Part shown: piece by piece, positions 19,608 through 28,851 of the stretch
How the letters are laid out: each line of letters opens with the position of its first letter
Position numbering within the stretch: the first letter of the stretch is position 1
Origin: Pyropia yezoensis
Lineage: Eukaryota; Rhodophyta; Bangiophyceae; Bangiales; Bangiaceae
Length of the DNA: 64,000 bases
Direction: 5' to 3'
NCBI GenBank assembly: GCA_009829735.1
Contig: CM020618.1
Span: 25,579,122-25,643,121, forward strand
The notes under the pieces: generated by a model
The model's input: only the letters and a program-made list of their open reading frames with translations
Told to the model about the DNA's origin: nothing
Database searches by the model: none
Position numbers and translations under genes: made by a program

Positions 19608-19620
19608 TATCCCCCCCTTA
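19608..19620 (-). other. Polypurine tract of E1
   Basis: On the minus strand this reads TAAGGGGGGGATA directly before the 3' LTR, the expected plus-strand primer site for a Ty3/gypsy element. It fixes the element's orientation. Confidence 0.8.
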
Positions 19621-20193
19621 GATTCGGCACGTCCTCGGGTCGAGTTGCATTCGGGTTACCGAACGTAAGTGGGTCGCGTGACTGTTTACCCGTCGGGTGG
19701 GGCTTTGCGCCCCGTCGCGACAGACACCCCTTTTCGAGGTTGTCCGAGGGGGGTGCCCCCCTTTGTGTGGTACACACACGATCCGTTTTCCGGACCGTTA
19801 ATTTCCCGATGCGGGTTTTTGTTCACGACCCCCCTTTCCGAGGGGTGGTGCAAGCGGATCCGCCACCAGGTGCCTGGTGGTAGGGGGGCCCCTCTCGTGT
19901 GGACGATTGAGTGGGGGGCGGGGGCTGCCCGCGTTGCGGGGGGGCGGTTGGGGGTGACCCCCCTTTGCTTACCCCGTGTGTGGGGGTGGCCCCGTCCCGC
20001 CCAGGTGCCTGGGTGGAGCGCGTTCGTAGCCCCGTGGGGCGTGGGTCGACCCGCGTGTTTGTGGCGCTTCTCGTGGCCGTTTGTGGTCATAAGCGCGGGT
20101 GCCCGCGCTTCCCTGGCTCGTCCCGGTTATCCCACCGTACCGGGTCGTAGCCGTCGACGGCTTGTGGGCGCGGGGGACTCCGCACCCGTTATC

Positions 20194-22641
20194 ATGTCCT
20201 ATCCCCAGGTGCTTGGAGAGGAGGAAGACCTCCTGATCGGGGAGGAGATGGAGGACGACGCGCCTGTCGGTCCCGACGCCGCGCGTTACGGGGTGAGCTC
20301 GTCTGACGACGACGGGCCTGCGGTGTCCGTCCGACTGTCGGCCGGAGGACTGTCGTCCGTGTGCAGCGGCACGACGGTGCCGTCGGCCGGCGGTCAACCC
20401 GGCGGTCAACCGCGCGTGGCGGCTTCTACCCCCTCTCTGCCGGCTGCCCGGATGGAGCCTGGTGCCGGTGCCGGCTCACCGCAGCTACCTCAAGATGGTC
20501 CGCCCTGCGGCGGAGGTGGCGACCCGCAGCCGACTCCGGCTGGTCAAGGTGGTCCGGGTGTCCGGGCGGTGACTCCTCGAGGCGGTCCCGACGTTGACGC
20601 GGGTGGTGGTGGCGGTGCGACACCCGGTGCGGCGGGTCAAGACGGTGCGGGTGTCCGCACGGCCGGGGCTCCGGCTCCGGAGGCTGTCCAAGTGCCTTCC
20701 CCTTCCGAGGCGGGGGCTACGCCGACGGGTGGTGCTGGCGCCGGTACCGTACCTGCGGTGCCGCGGGTGTCGAGCGGTCAAGACGCTCCTTCTCCCATGG
20801 CGGTTGACACCGGGAGTTACTCCGGGCGGGCGCCCGCCCTTCTTCTTCCTCCTCGGCCTCGTCAATCTCCGACGTCGGCCCCTCTGCCGGTGGTGCGTCC
20901 CCCGGCGCCCCCGATTCTTCCTGGTCCTGCCCGGGTTGCCCCGTTGGGTGGCGGCGTCGCCGTGGCGGCGGGTCAACCCGCCATGTCGGTGTCCGACTTG
21001 GTGGCTCGGGTTCGAGGCCTCACGGTGCAAGAGTCGATGGAGTCCGATGGGCGTATGCGGGTGGACTTCCACCTGGTGCATCCCCGTGGAGAGTCCTCCC
21101 GGCGCGTCAAGGTGGACCCGAGCTGGGAGCGGGAGTTGGTGCGGCTGGTCAACCAGCCGAACGCGGTCCGGGTGGAACACCATTGGATCCTGAGTCAGCC
21201 GGACGACCGGCATGCGCAGCTCTGGCGCACCCGGGTGGGACGGGGTGAGGTCTACCTCGACCCCAACTTCGGGGTCTGCGACCTGATTGCCCCCGCGTTG
21301 CCGCGGGAGATTGACTACCCGGCTAGTGCTCGGGGGATTGCGGCGGCGGCGGAGCCGGTTGCGTTTGGGGAGACGGTGAGCCGTACCGGTCGGTATCCCG
21401 ACTTTGACTACTACCCGGGGGTACCCCCGTATCTGTCGTTGACGGCTCCCTACCCGCCCATGGCGGGGTTGAAGTCGGCGTCGAGTTGGCGACGTAACCA
21501 TGGTGTCATGGCGGATGCGTTCCGCACGGATATAACGTGTGCGTTGCAGACCGGCAACGGTCGTGCTCCGGTATACACTCCCGTGCGCCCGCCGCTATGG
21601 CAGGAGGGGTGGGAACCCGCCCCTGCTTTCCGGTTTGACACCGGCTCCTGTCTTCGCTACTTCGGGAGTGTGTTGGCCTCGCGACCGGTCCACCCGTTGC
21701 AGGGTACCTTCACCCTTGAGGTTACCCTCGGGCAGGCTTCATCCTTCTTGCTGTCCGTCCGCCGGCAGGGTCGTCTGTTTCATCTTCCGACGGGTGTCCG
21801 TCGGCACATCGCGCAGTTGGGCGTGGATCTGATAGCTGCCAAGACCGGGTTGGCCCGGGAGTTCGAAGCCCTGCTGGCTGTTCACGATGCCGTGAACTGG
21901 GCTGGGGTGTTGGCCCTTCCCCCGTACCGGGACCCGCAGGCTGGGGCAACCCCCTTGCCTCGTCACTCGTTGCGTGTCCGGCGTACTCAGCCGGGTGAGC
22001 CCAGTTGCCATGGGTGGGCATCCACCGAGGCTGTTGCTGACCTGGGTATTCCCATGGTTATCCATGACCCTCTTCAGGTCCTTGCTCCGTGGTTCGGTAA
22101 CCCGATGCCGGCGGCGGGTGGCCGTCGTCCCCGAGAGTGGGGCTCTGTGGGTGGGGAGCGTGAGGTGTCCCGTCGTCGGGCGGAGTACCGCCGTGGTTAC
22201 GGTGGAGCCCCTTCGGTAGGGTCCTACCGGGCCTCGTATCAGGTGCCACCGGCTCCGGTGGTGGCCGTGTCGGCTCCTGTGGCTCCTCTGGCTGCGCCAG
22301 TGTCACCTCCCGCCCCTGTCCTACATGACGGGGGTCCCCGTCTCTGGTATGAGGGCGTTGACGCCCTTGTTACCCGCGCAATGCGTGGGGGTCTCTCTGT
22401 TAGCTGGGGGGATATCCCCCCAGGTGCTGCGCTGGTTGGGTCAGCGCGTTGCTTCGGTGGCGTGCTGGACCGCCTCCAGAAAGCTCTGGAGGACGTGGAG
22501 GCTGGCCGCAGCACCCTCGTCCAGCTATGCACCGAGGTAACTCGGGTGGTCGACCGTCGTGACGTTGCCGACCGGTGGAGCACGGAGGTCTACGCGCTTA
22601 CGCGTGAGTGGCCTCCCTCGGGCAGTGGGTCTACCCACTGA
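20194..22641 (+). CDS. Antisense accessory ORF of chromovirus E1 (aORF)
   Basis: This 815-aa protein is encoded antisense to gag-pol, between pol and the 3' LTR. The frame is open upstream to 19669, but the ATG at 20194 (MSYPQVLGEEEDLL) matches the start of the E2 homologue (MSDPQVPGGEDDLL). Residues 1-270 are acidic then Pro/Gly-rich and vary between copies. About 270-400 contain VSDLVARVRGLTVQESM and DPSWERELVRLVNQPNAV. About 405-580 form the domain shared with the antisense ORFs of E3 and E5, with PPYLSLT, RRNHG, YTPVRPPLW, CLRYFGSVL, LSVRRQGRLFHLP and FEALLAVHDAVNWAG. The C-terminal part is Arg/Pro-rich and ends in a helical segment LDRLQKALEDVEAG. No signal peptide, transmembrane helix or zinc finger is seen, so it is not an obvious envelope. 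Function is unknown. Confidence 0.8.
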   Translation: MSYPQVLGEEEDLLIGEEMEDDAPVGPDAARYGVSSSDDDGPAVSVRLSAGGLSSVCSGTTVPSAGGQPGGQPRVAASTPSLPAARMEPGAGAGSPQLPQDGPPCGGGGDPQPTPAGQGGPGVRAVTPRGGPDVDAGGGGGATPGAAGQDGAGVRTAGAPAPEAVQVPSPSEAGATPTGGAGAGTVPAVPRVSSGQDAPSPMAVDTGSYSGRAPALLLPPRPRQSPTSAPLPVVRPPAPPILPGPARVAPLGGGVAVAAGQPAMSVSDLVARVRGLTVQESMESDGRMRVDFHLVHPRGESSRRVKVDPSWERELVRLVNQPNAVRVEHHWILSQPDDRHAQLWRTRVGRGEVYLDPNFGVCDLIAPALPREIDYPASARGIAAAAEPVAFGETVSRTGRYPDFDYYPGVPPYLSLTAPYPPMAGLKSASSWRRNHGVMADAFRTDITCALQTGNGRAPVYTPVRPPLWQEGWEPAPAFRFDTGSCLRYFGSVLASRPVHPLQGTFTLEVTLGQASSFLLSVRRQGRLFHLPTGVRRHIAQLGVDLIAAKTGLAREFEALLAVHDAVNWAGVLALPPYRDPQAGATPLPRHSLRVRRTQPGEPSCHGWASTEAVADLGIPMVIHDPLQVLAPWFGNPMPAAGGRRPREWGSVGGEREVSRRRAEYRRGYGGAPSVGSYRASYQVPPAPVVAVSAPVAPLAAPVSPPAPVLHDGGPRLWYEGVDALVTRAMRGGLSVSWGDIPPGAALVGSARCFGGVLDRLQKALEDVEAGRSTLVQLCTEVTRVVDRRDVADRWSTEVYALTREWPPSGSGSTH

Positions 22642-23119
22642 GGAGTGCTATTGTTTGTGCGGGAGAGGGCCCCGGCAACCCTTATGGTAGCCGGGTAGTA
22701 GTGAGTATAAACTCATCCCCTTTGGGGGCATTGCTTGTCTCTGTTTGCTGCCCTGGGGAGTACCCCTTCTGGCGCAGTGGTGCCTTGCCTCCCGTCCAAC
22801 TTCTTCCGGTAGGTTCATGCTTGGGGAGGTCATCCTCCCTCACTTGGTGTCTTGGCTTGGGGAGGTCATCCTCCCGTGTAAGCTCCCTAGTTACTTCGAT
22901 ATTATCGGATTTAGCCTTTACCTTTAAGTTAACTTATTAAGGTTCAGGTTTTACTTAGTTACCTAAGCTTAGCTCTACTTAGTTACCTAAGCTTGGTTCG
23001 ACTTAGAAACCTAAGTCTGATTTGACTTAGAAACCTAAGTCTGCCGTAACCACGTCACACCCTACTTAGTAGGTATAAGCCTCACCCCCCAACAGCCGAA
23101 GTCGGTGTCGGTTGGGTTG
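22642..23119. other. Spacer between convergent aORF and pol of E1
   Basis: It holds two copies of a hairpin with arms GGGAGG/CCTCCC around a 4-nt loop (about 22832-22880), then a 24-bp tandem repeat, then sequence conserved in E2 and E4. The 3' ends of two convergent ORFs meet here, so it may carry terminators or poly(A) signals for both transcripts. Confidence 0.6.
22953..23048. repeat. Four 24-bp tandem repeats with internal dyads
   Basis: Units start at 22953, 22977, 23001 and 23025. Units 3 and 4 contain ACTTAGAAACCTAAGT, with 6-bp arms around a 4-nt loop. Shorter, diverged versions occupy the same place in E2 (about 31561-31626) and E4 (about 63031-63098), so copy number varies between elements. 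Confidence 0.85.
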
Positions 23120-26100
23120 TTACAGTAGGCGTCGTCGCCTCACGTAAGGCATGAGGAGTTGGCGGGGTATATTCGCCGCCTGTTCCCAGGTGGGTGAGTC
23201 GTATCCGACCCACATAACCTTGACGTACCAGGGTCCTGGTATGTCCGGGTCGGTGTGTCCGACCACGCTCTCTACTTGGTATGGAATCCCATCCGGTCCC
23301 ACCGGGTCATCCGACCGGTGGGTTGTAAGAGCTTCATGTAGCAACCCAGCCGGTACCGGCTGAGGCTGTTCCGGCTTCGGAGCAGGTGTGACATCATTCA
23401 TACTGATGCGTTGGATCTCCGTATCGGAGTGTAAGATAACAGAGTGGTCATCTCTGTGGAGGATCTGGTACGGTCCCTTGACCGGTTGCATAAGCTTGTT
23501 CCCTCGGAACTTCTGGTGTCTGATATAGACCCAGTCACCTGTTACCAGGGTTGCGTTGCGCACCCGTAGTCGGGCGTCGAAGTTCTTCTTATACCGAAGT
23601 TGTGTTCTGTCAAGGGCACCCTTGAGCTTAGGAATCATCCACGATAGCTTGGCCAACCAAGCTAGGTGGATGCGTTCGGCGGGTCGGCTCTTCGGTGTAT
23701 CATACCGAGTGCACCTGCCGGGTGGCAGCGTCAAGTTACCGACGCCTAGTGGCATGACCCACACCAGCGGAGCAATGTTTGTGCTCCGATGTGGCCTGGC
23801 ATTGTATGCCAGGGTGAGTACGGACAGAAGCCTGTCCCAAGTGTTCGTGTGCTCGGCCACGTACCACTGTAGCATCTTTACGATGGTGCGGTTGAACCGC
23901 TCCACCTGCCCGTTGGACTGCGGGTGGTAGTCGGATGACCGACGTGGTTCGATACCGAACATGCCCAGGAACTTAGTGCAGAATGCCGACGTAAGGTTTG
24001 CTCCGTTATCGGAGAGGAGTTGCTTCATGACTCCGTATGCACTGATCCAGTGGTCAACCACTGCGTTCATAATCGTGTATGCCGTATCATTCGGGATGGC
24101 TGCCGCTCTTGACAGCTTAGTGAAGCGGTCAGACATGACCAGGATGTACCTGTTCCCTTCTTCCGTTATCGGAAGTGGCCCGAGTATGTCGATAGCGACT
24201 TGCTCGTTGGGCCCATCAGGTGGGAATAGCTTCATGGCAGACGCCCGCCTATGTAGACTCATGCGGTTACGTGCACAGGGGTGGCATCCCCGTACGTGGT
24301 CGACCACGTCGACGGCCATTGCTGGCCAGTAGAAGAACCTTCGCATTGCTGCGAACATACGTGAACCCCCCGGGTGTCCGGCTGTAGGGTTCTCATGTTC
24401 TCGTTTCATGACGGCTTGCCGTAAGAACACGGGAACCACGACTTGATGTCGTCCATCGGCGGGTGCCCGCCGGTATATGAGTCCGTCTTCGTTTTCGGAG
24501 AAGATGCCGGCCGTACCGGCCAGGAGGTTAGCACGATGACGTCTACAGTCATCGTCGTTGGCCTGTGCCTCGCGGAAGTCCGCGAGGGTCAATGGGCACG
24601 CAAGGTGTGCCATGGTATGGTCAGCCATACCCTGGGTAGCATTACCCACCATGCACACCGGTACTTCCGGGATGTCCTCGTCCACCGGGCGGGTATCCCC
24701 GCTCGGGGTGTCGAGTCGAGACAACGCGTCTCCGAGGTGGTGGGTTGACCCAGCCTTATACACCGTGCGGTAGTCGTGCTCGGCCATCTTCAGCCTCCAT
24801 CGGGCTAGCCTCCCATGGCTATCGGAATCCTTGTCACCAAGGTTGAGGAGCCATCGGAGGGGTTCGTGGTCGGACCTCACGATGAACCTGGAGCCCTCCA
24901 GGTATGGACGGAGCAGTTGCACTGCCCATATAACTCCGAGGCATTCACGCTCGGTGGCACTATAGTTCCGCTCAGCCGGGTTGAGTGTCCGGCTGAAGTA
25001 CCCTACCGGACGTAGGTCCGGGATAACGTTATCGGTACCGATCAACGTCTCCCCTTGTAACAGGGTGCATCCCACTTGTGTATCACACGCATCGACATCG
25101 ATGACGAAGGTACCCCGTCTATGCGGTAACGCAAGGACGGGTGGGGCTAGTAGGGCTCGCTTCAGCGACTCGAATGCCTCCTCTTCGCTAGGCGAAGGGG
25201 GTTGGAGTACCTTGGGTAAGGTACTGCTCGTAAGAACGGTTAACGGTTTAGCTATCCGAGCGAAGTCCTTGACGAACCGTCGGTATACATTGCACATTCC
25301 CAGGAAGCTCTTGAGCTGCGTCTGGGTGTTAGGGAACCGGGCATCCCGGAGTGCCCGGGTATTGGCTTCGAGTACCCCTAGTTTACCAGGGGTTATCTGG
25401 TGGCCCAGATACTCGACCGTCTGTTGGAAGAAGGCGCACTTCTTCAGACGCAGGGTTACCCCGGCGTTCCTCAAGAGGGTGAGTACCTCGTCAACATGTT
25501 GTACATGGTCATCCATGTTACGCGAGAAGACGATGACGTCATCGAGGTACACTAGGCAGTTACGCCACTTCACCCCCGACAGTATGATGTCGATAGCCCG
25601 CTGGAATGTAGCGGGGGCGTTGGACAATCCGAAGGGCATCCTTAGGAACTCGTACACTCCACTGTGACAGACGAATGCCGTCTTGGGGATATCCTCGTCC
25701 GCCACCGGGATCTGCCAGTATCCGGCATTGCAGTCGATGGTGGTAAACACCGTAGCCTCCCCCAGGGAGTCGATGCATTCATCCATCCTTGGTAAAGGGT
25801 ATGAGTCCTTCTTGGTAACCAAGTTGAGGCGTCGATAATCGATGCAAAACCGAGGAGTTTGATCCTTCTTCGGCACAATAACGACTGGGGCACCCCATTC
25901 CGACATCGAAGGTCGGATCACCTTAGCTTCACTCATCCTCTTCACTTCTCCATCAACGATCTCTCGTTGCATAGGTCCCGCTCGGTGCGGTTGTGAGCGG
26001 GCGGGTCGTGCGCCTGGTACCAGGTCTATACGATGTTGGGTTGCCCCAATGGTCCCCAAGGCCCCGCCTGTCCACATAACGTCATGCTTTCTTAGCATCC

Positions 26101-27286
26101 GTCGTACCCCTTCGGCTACCGAAGGGGGAAGGTGGTCGAGGTCAGCCTCGGCCAGTGCCTTCAAGGCCTCTTGGTCCTTTGGCGGCAGGTCCGCCGGAGC
26201 CGCCGATGGGTTAGGCTTCCCGTCATCGGTTTGCTGTCGCTCGGTGGTCTCGGCGACCGCCAGTACTTCAAGTGGTTCCACTTGACCTTCCTTATCAGGG
26301 GTAAGGATATCTCCTTCGTAGAGTTCGGCAATCCCGAGGATAGTTCCCTTCGGGAGGGTGACTGCCTTACGGCGATAGTTCGCCATCACTAGGAGGGACG
26401 ACCCTCCTGCTGGGAGGTCTATGAGACCGTTGGCCATGGTCAACCCATGGCGCTTGTACGTCCGTAGGTTGGACTGGACTCTGCAGATGCCTGCGAGGTC
26501 GCAGTTAACCGGGAGGACTGTCTCTGACAACGGCTCAAAGCGAGTTCGCTTGGCCAACCGAAGTGTCTTCGGCTCGACGCTTGCGTACACCTCAGCCACG
26601 TTAACGTGGCTTCCTTGTAGCGTCAGGTCCCTGACGATAGCCGTGTGTCCTCGCTTCGTCCCGTCGGCTTCTTGAAGCTCGACGGTCCTCCGGCCTGGCC
26701 GGATTGCATCAACGTGAACGTTGATGAAGGTGCACCCCAGTATGCAGGGCACCGATAGCGTTTCACATACCAGGAAGTCAACTTCCGTGGTGAGATCCCC
26801 GATGGTAACCTGCAGCGACATCGCTGCGGTCGTACGAATGAGTCGACCATTCGCGTCCTTGATGGTGGGTCCCCGAGTCACTCTGACTCGTGGAAGCCAC
26901 TTGTCCGGGAGGGTATCCTTCCGGATAAGGTTGGGTCCAGCCCCTGTATCCAGTACAGGGTAGTACGATCGTGTCGACTGGGGGTCAACCCCCAGTGTGG
27001 CTGATACCTTGAAGTTCTCCAAGGTAAACAACACATGTCCTACACCGATATCCGGTGTAGCTCGGGCATCCTGAACAGGGCCCTTGTCTGGTTCAACGTG
27101 AAGGGGCTTCCCGTCCTCTCCTCCCAACCTTGGAGGTTGGTCATCAATCCCCTGACGCCGTGTCGTCGGGGCCGGAAGGTGTACCCGGGGGTTGATGCGG
27201 CGTCGGCTCAACCGCGCTCTCCGTGGGGCTTTCCCCGCGGTACTCCGGGGTGGCTTGCTTGGGTGACCCCAGCGCCCCCCGGTCAT
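23120..27286 (-). CDS. pol: Chromovirus E1 pol polyprotein (PR-RT-RH-IN-chromodomain)
   Basis: This uninterrupted 1388-aa polyprotein starts at an ATG 8 nt past the gag stop and in the -1 frame relative to gag. Domains in order: aspartic protease with LDTGAG (about 112-117); reverse transcriptase with FCIDYRRLN, FTTIDCNAGYWQ and YLDD (about 580); RNase H with FVIDVDACD (about 726) and NYSATERECLGVIWA; integrase with an HHCC finger (HENPTAGH to CHPC, about 960-1000) and the D-D-E residues in VAIDILG, SDNGAN and NGQVERF. A C-terminal chromodomain (about 1339-1382) has WYVKVMWVGYDSPTWE. It is nearly identical to pol of E4. All catalytic residues are present, so it could be functional and supplied in trans to defective copies. 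Confidence 0.95.
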   Translation of the reverse strand: MTGGRWGHPSKPPRSTAGKAPRRARLSRRRINPRVHLPAPTTRRQGIDDQPPRLGGEDGKPLHVEPDKGPVQDARATPDIGVGHVLFTLENFKVSATLGVDPQSTRSYYPVLDTGAGPNLIRKDTLPDKWLPRVRVTRGPTIKDANGRLIRTTAAMSLQVTIGDLTTEVDFLVCETLSVPCILGCTFINVHVDAIRPGRRTVELQEADGTKRGHTAIVRDLTLQGSHVNVAEVYASVEPKTLRLAKRTRFEPLSETVLPVNCDLAGICRVQSNLRTYKRHGLTMANGLIDLPAGGSSLLVMANYRRKAVTLPKGTILGIAELYEGDILTPDKEGQVEPLEVLAVAETTERQQTDDGKPNPSAAPADLPPKDQEALKALAEADLDHLPPSVAEGVRRMLRKHDVMWTGGALGTIGATQHRIDLVPGARPARSQPHRAGPMQREIVDGEVKRMSEAKVIRPSMSEWGAPVVIVPKKDQTPRFCIDYRRLNLVTKKDSYPLPRMDECIDSLGEATVFTTIDCNAGYWQIPVADEDIPKTAFVCHSGVYEFLRMPFGLSNAPATFQRAIDIILSGVKWRNCLVYLDDVIVFSRNMDDHVQHVDEVLTLLRNAGVTLRLKKCAFFQQTVEYLGHQITPGKLGVLEANTRALRDARFPNTQTQLKSFLGMCNVYRRFVKDFARIAKPLTVLTSSTLPKVLQPPSPSEEEAFESLKRALLAPPVLALPHRRGTFVIDVDACDTQVGCTLLQGETLIGTDNVIPDLRPVGYFSRTLNPAERNYSATERECLGVIWAVQLLRPYLEGSRFIVRSDHEPLRWLLNLGDKDSDSHGRLARWRLKMAEHDYRTVYKAGSTHHLGDALSRLDTPSGDTRPVDEDIPEVPVCMVGNATQGMADHTMAHLACPLTLADFREAQANDDDCRRHRANLLAGTAGIFSENEDGLIYRRAPADGRHQVVVPVFLRQAVMKREHENPTAGHPGGSRMFAAMRRFFYWPAMAVDVVDHVRGCHPCARNRMSLHRRASAMKLFPPDGPNEQVAIDILGPLPITEEGNRYILVMSDRFTKLSRAAAIPNDTAYTIMNAVVDHWISAYGVMKQLLSDNGANLTSAFCTKFLGMFGIEPRRSSDYHPQSNGQVERFNRTIVKMLQWYVAEHTNTWDRLLSVLTLAYNARPHRSTNIAPLVWVMPLGVGNLTLPPGRCTRYDTPKSRPAERIHLAWLAKLSWMIPKLKGALDRTQLRYKKNFDARLRVRNATLVTGDWVYIRHQKFRGNKLMQPVKGPYQILHRDDHSVILHSDTEIQRISMNDVTPAPKPEQPQPVPAGLLHEALTTHRSDDPVGPDGIPYQVESVVGHTDPDIPGPWYVKVMWVGYDSPTWEQAANIPRQLLMPYVRRRRLL

Positions 27287-27294
27287 CCTTCCTC

Positions 27295-28263
27295 TTACTC
27301 GTTTCCCGCCCTTGGTAGGGTGCTGTCCGCCGGGACATCCGGCTGAGGAGGTGCCCCCTCGACGGCCAGTACTCCACCTGGAGCTGGCTGCCTACCCGGT
27401 GCGGGTCCGGGTGCTCGGGCGGGATACCCCCCGGTGGATGCCTTGAGTTGCGCCGCTGCCCGCCGAGACTCCTCGGGGATGAGTGGGCAGGAAGACACCC
27501 AGTGCTGGGGATCCCCACACAACATACACCCGGACGTGCCGGTCCCCCCTTGAGGTCGCATCGGGGTAGCCCCGTAGCTACGGTTGCCTCCCTCGGGCGC
27601 CCGAGTGCCTGCTCCCTGGTAGGCCTTGGGTCCTTGGGTCAACCGGAACATGGACTCCCCCAACCGGTTGGGTCGGCCCGCAATCTGCGGGGGTGCCTCC
27701 GTGCGCACCGCCCATGTTGGCAAGGGTTGGTGAGGGTTACCCGTCACCGGGGAGTACCCCGTAGTCCGCACATACGGGACGCGCCGTCCCGTTCCTTCGT
27801 TGACCTGGAACTGGGTTCCAGCCGGGGCGATGTACGCTACCGTACCGTGTTCATCAATCACCGGCGTCGCCGGTAGCAACAGATGGCCCTGTTGGTCGAC
27901 TAGAGGTTCATCCTCCCCAATAGGGGTATGTTCGGTCGCCACCAGTACTGGTGCGGCCTTACGTTCCACCTTCTCTTGCCTCGGTACCGGGGTAAGACTG
28001 GGCTTGCCTCCCTCACCCTTGGGCTTCGGGGCCAAGGCACACTCCGGGTGTAGAACCCGGTAGGCGTCCCCTAGGGACTTGCACATATGCATCAGTCGAC
28101 TGAAGTTCGTCCGAGCCGTGCCAAACGTCGATCCGGCACCGGAAAGCATTGGCGTCTCAATGTTATCGATCGGGTTCCCGATCCCGGTTCCCGTAGTCAC
28201 CTCCGGAGTCGGCGTCGACGCCGATCCGTCATCTTGAACGTTCCCCGTCTCTTGGGTAGACAT
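27295..28263 (-). CDS. gag: Internally deleted Gag of E1
   Basis: This 322-aa protein starts at the ATG at 28263 (MSTQETGNVQDDG). Compared with the 777-aa Gag of E4 it lacks about 1.2 kb encoding the central capsid-like region. The join falls where E4 has GGACG at both breakpoints, i.e. a short-homology deletion that keeps the frame. The C-terminal part retains the zinc knuckle CMLCGDPQHWVSSC. The reading frame ends at TAA just before the pol ATG. Without the capsid region this Gag is unlikely to assemble alone. Confidence 0.85.
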   Translation of the reverse strand: MSTQETGNVQDDGSASTPTPEVTTGTGIGNPIDNIETPMLSGAGSTFGTARTNFSRLMHMCKSLGDAYRVLHPECALAPKPKGEGGKPSLTPVPRQEKVERKAAPVLVATEHTPIGEDEPLVDQQGHLLLPATPVIDEHGTVAYIAPAGTQFQVNEGTGRRVPYVRTTGYSPVTGNPHQPLPTWAVRTEAPPQIAGRPNRLGESMFRLTQGPKAYQGAGTRAPEGGNRSYGATPMRPQGGTGTSGCMLCGDPQHWVSSCPLIPEESRRAAAQLKASTGGYPARAPGPAPGRQPAPGGVLAVEGAPPQPDVPADSTLPRAGNE

Positions 28264-28468
28264 AGTCACAATCAGTCCACCGACGCAACGATCACCACGA
28301 ATAAGAGAGCGAGGGGGTACATTGGGGAGAGTAACAGTAGGTCACCGTCACAGCTAAAAGCTCAACACAATCGATCAGGCCGCAACACCACGAGTACAAG
28401 AAAAGGACCGGATCCCTATCCGTGTGCCAGGGCCGAAGACGGCGTCACCACAAGGGTGACGGAAACCC

Positions 28469-28487
28469 GTCCCCTGCTGCTCCACCA
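28469..28487 (-). other. Primer binding site of E1
   Basis: One base inside the 5' LTR, the minus strand reads TGGTGGAGCAGCAGGGGAC. It begins with the TGG expected to pair with a tRNA CCA end. The same 19 nt occur at the same position in E4 and in the unrelated-LTR element E3. The tRNA species was not identified; it is not the common initiator-Met site. Confidence 0.75.
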
Positions 28488-28488
28488 A

Positions 28489-28851
28489 TGTAGCACAATA
28501 GGAATCCGTCGCACGTCCACTCTCAGGGAACACTCACCAAGGGGGATCGGCACCAACGTCACCGGGAGGCCAAGGTTGCTGTCCTTGGAGCGCACGCCAC
28601 GGGACCAAGATGGGAGCCCAAATGGGAGGGGTTTGTTGTTCTACCTTGGCCGGCGGTGGGTTCGCCACCGGCCCCCTCGTTATAAACCCTTGGAGACACT
28701 ACTAACTACCCTCCACCCCAAGATGCAAGTCCCTCTGGTCATACGTAACTTATAGATACCGTGACCAGTACGGACTCTCAAATTGAAAGTTCAGGATTAG
28801 AAGTAGCCCCCCTAACATTAGGGTCACAATACGGACAACCATATTGCTACA
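28489..28851 (-). repeat. LTR 2 (5' LTR of E1, shared junction with E2)
   Basis: This 363-bp LTR has TGTAGCA/TGCTACA termini. Its left edge adjoins the E1 primer binding site. Its right (U3) edge joins directly to E2 pol sequence at GTTTACCACC, which in intact copies follows GGCTACGGT. This is the expected product of an LTR end joined into another copy's pol. Confidence 0.92.

Noticed and set aside
20194..22641. Antisense ORF as a retroviral envelope gene
   Set aside because: It is on the opposite strand to gag-pol, has no signal peptide, no transmembrane helix and no cysteine pattern.
22950..23050. CRISPR array
   Set aside because: The 24-bp units are directly adjacent with no spacers, occur inside a eukaryotic retroelement and vary in copy number between copies.
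23940..23960. tRNA B-box-like GGTTCGATACC
   Set aside because: It lies inside E1 pol coding sequence and no cloverleaf can be formed around it.
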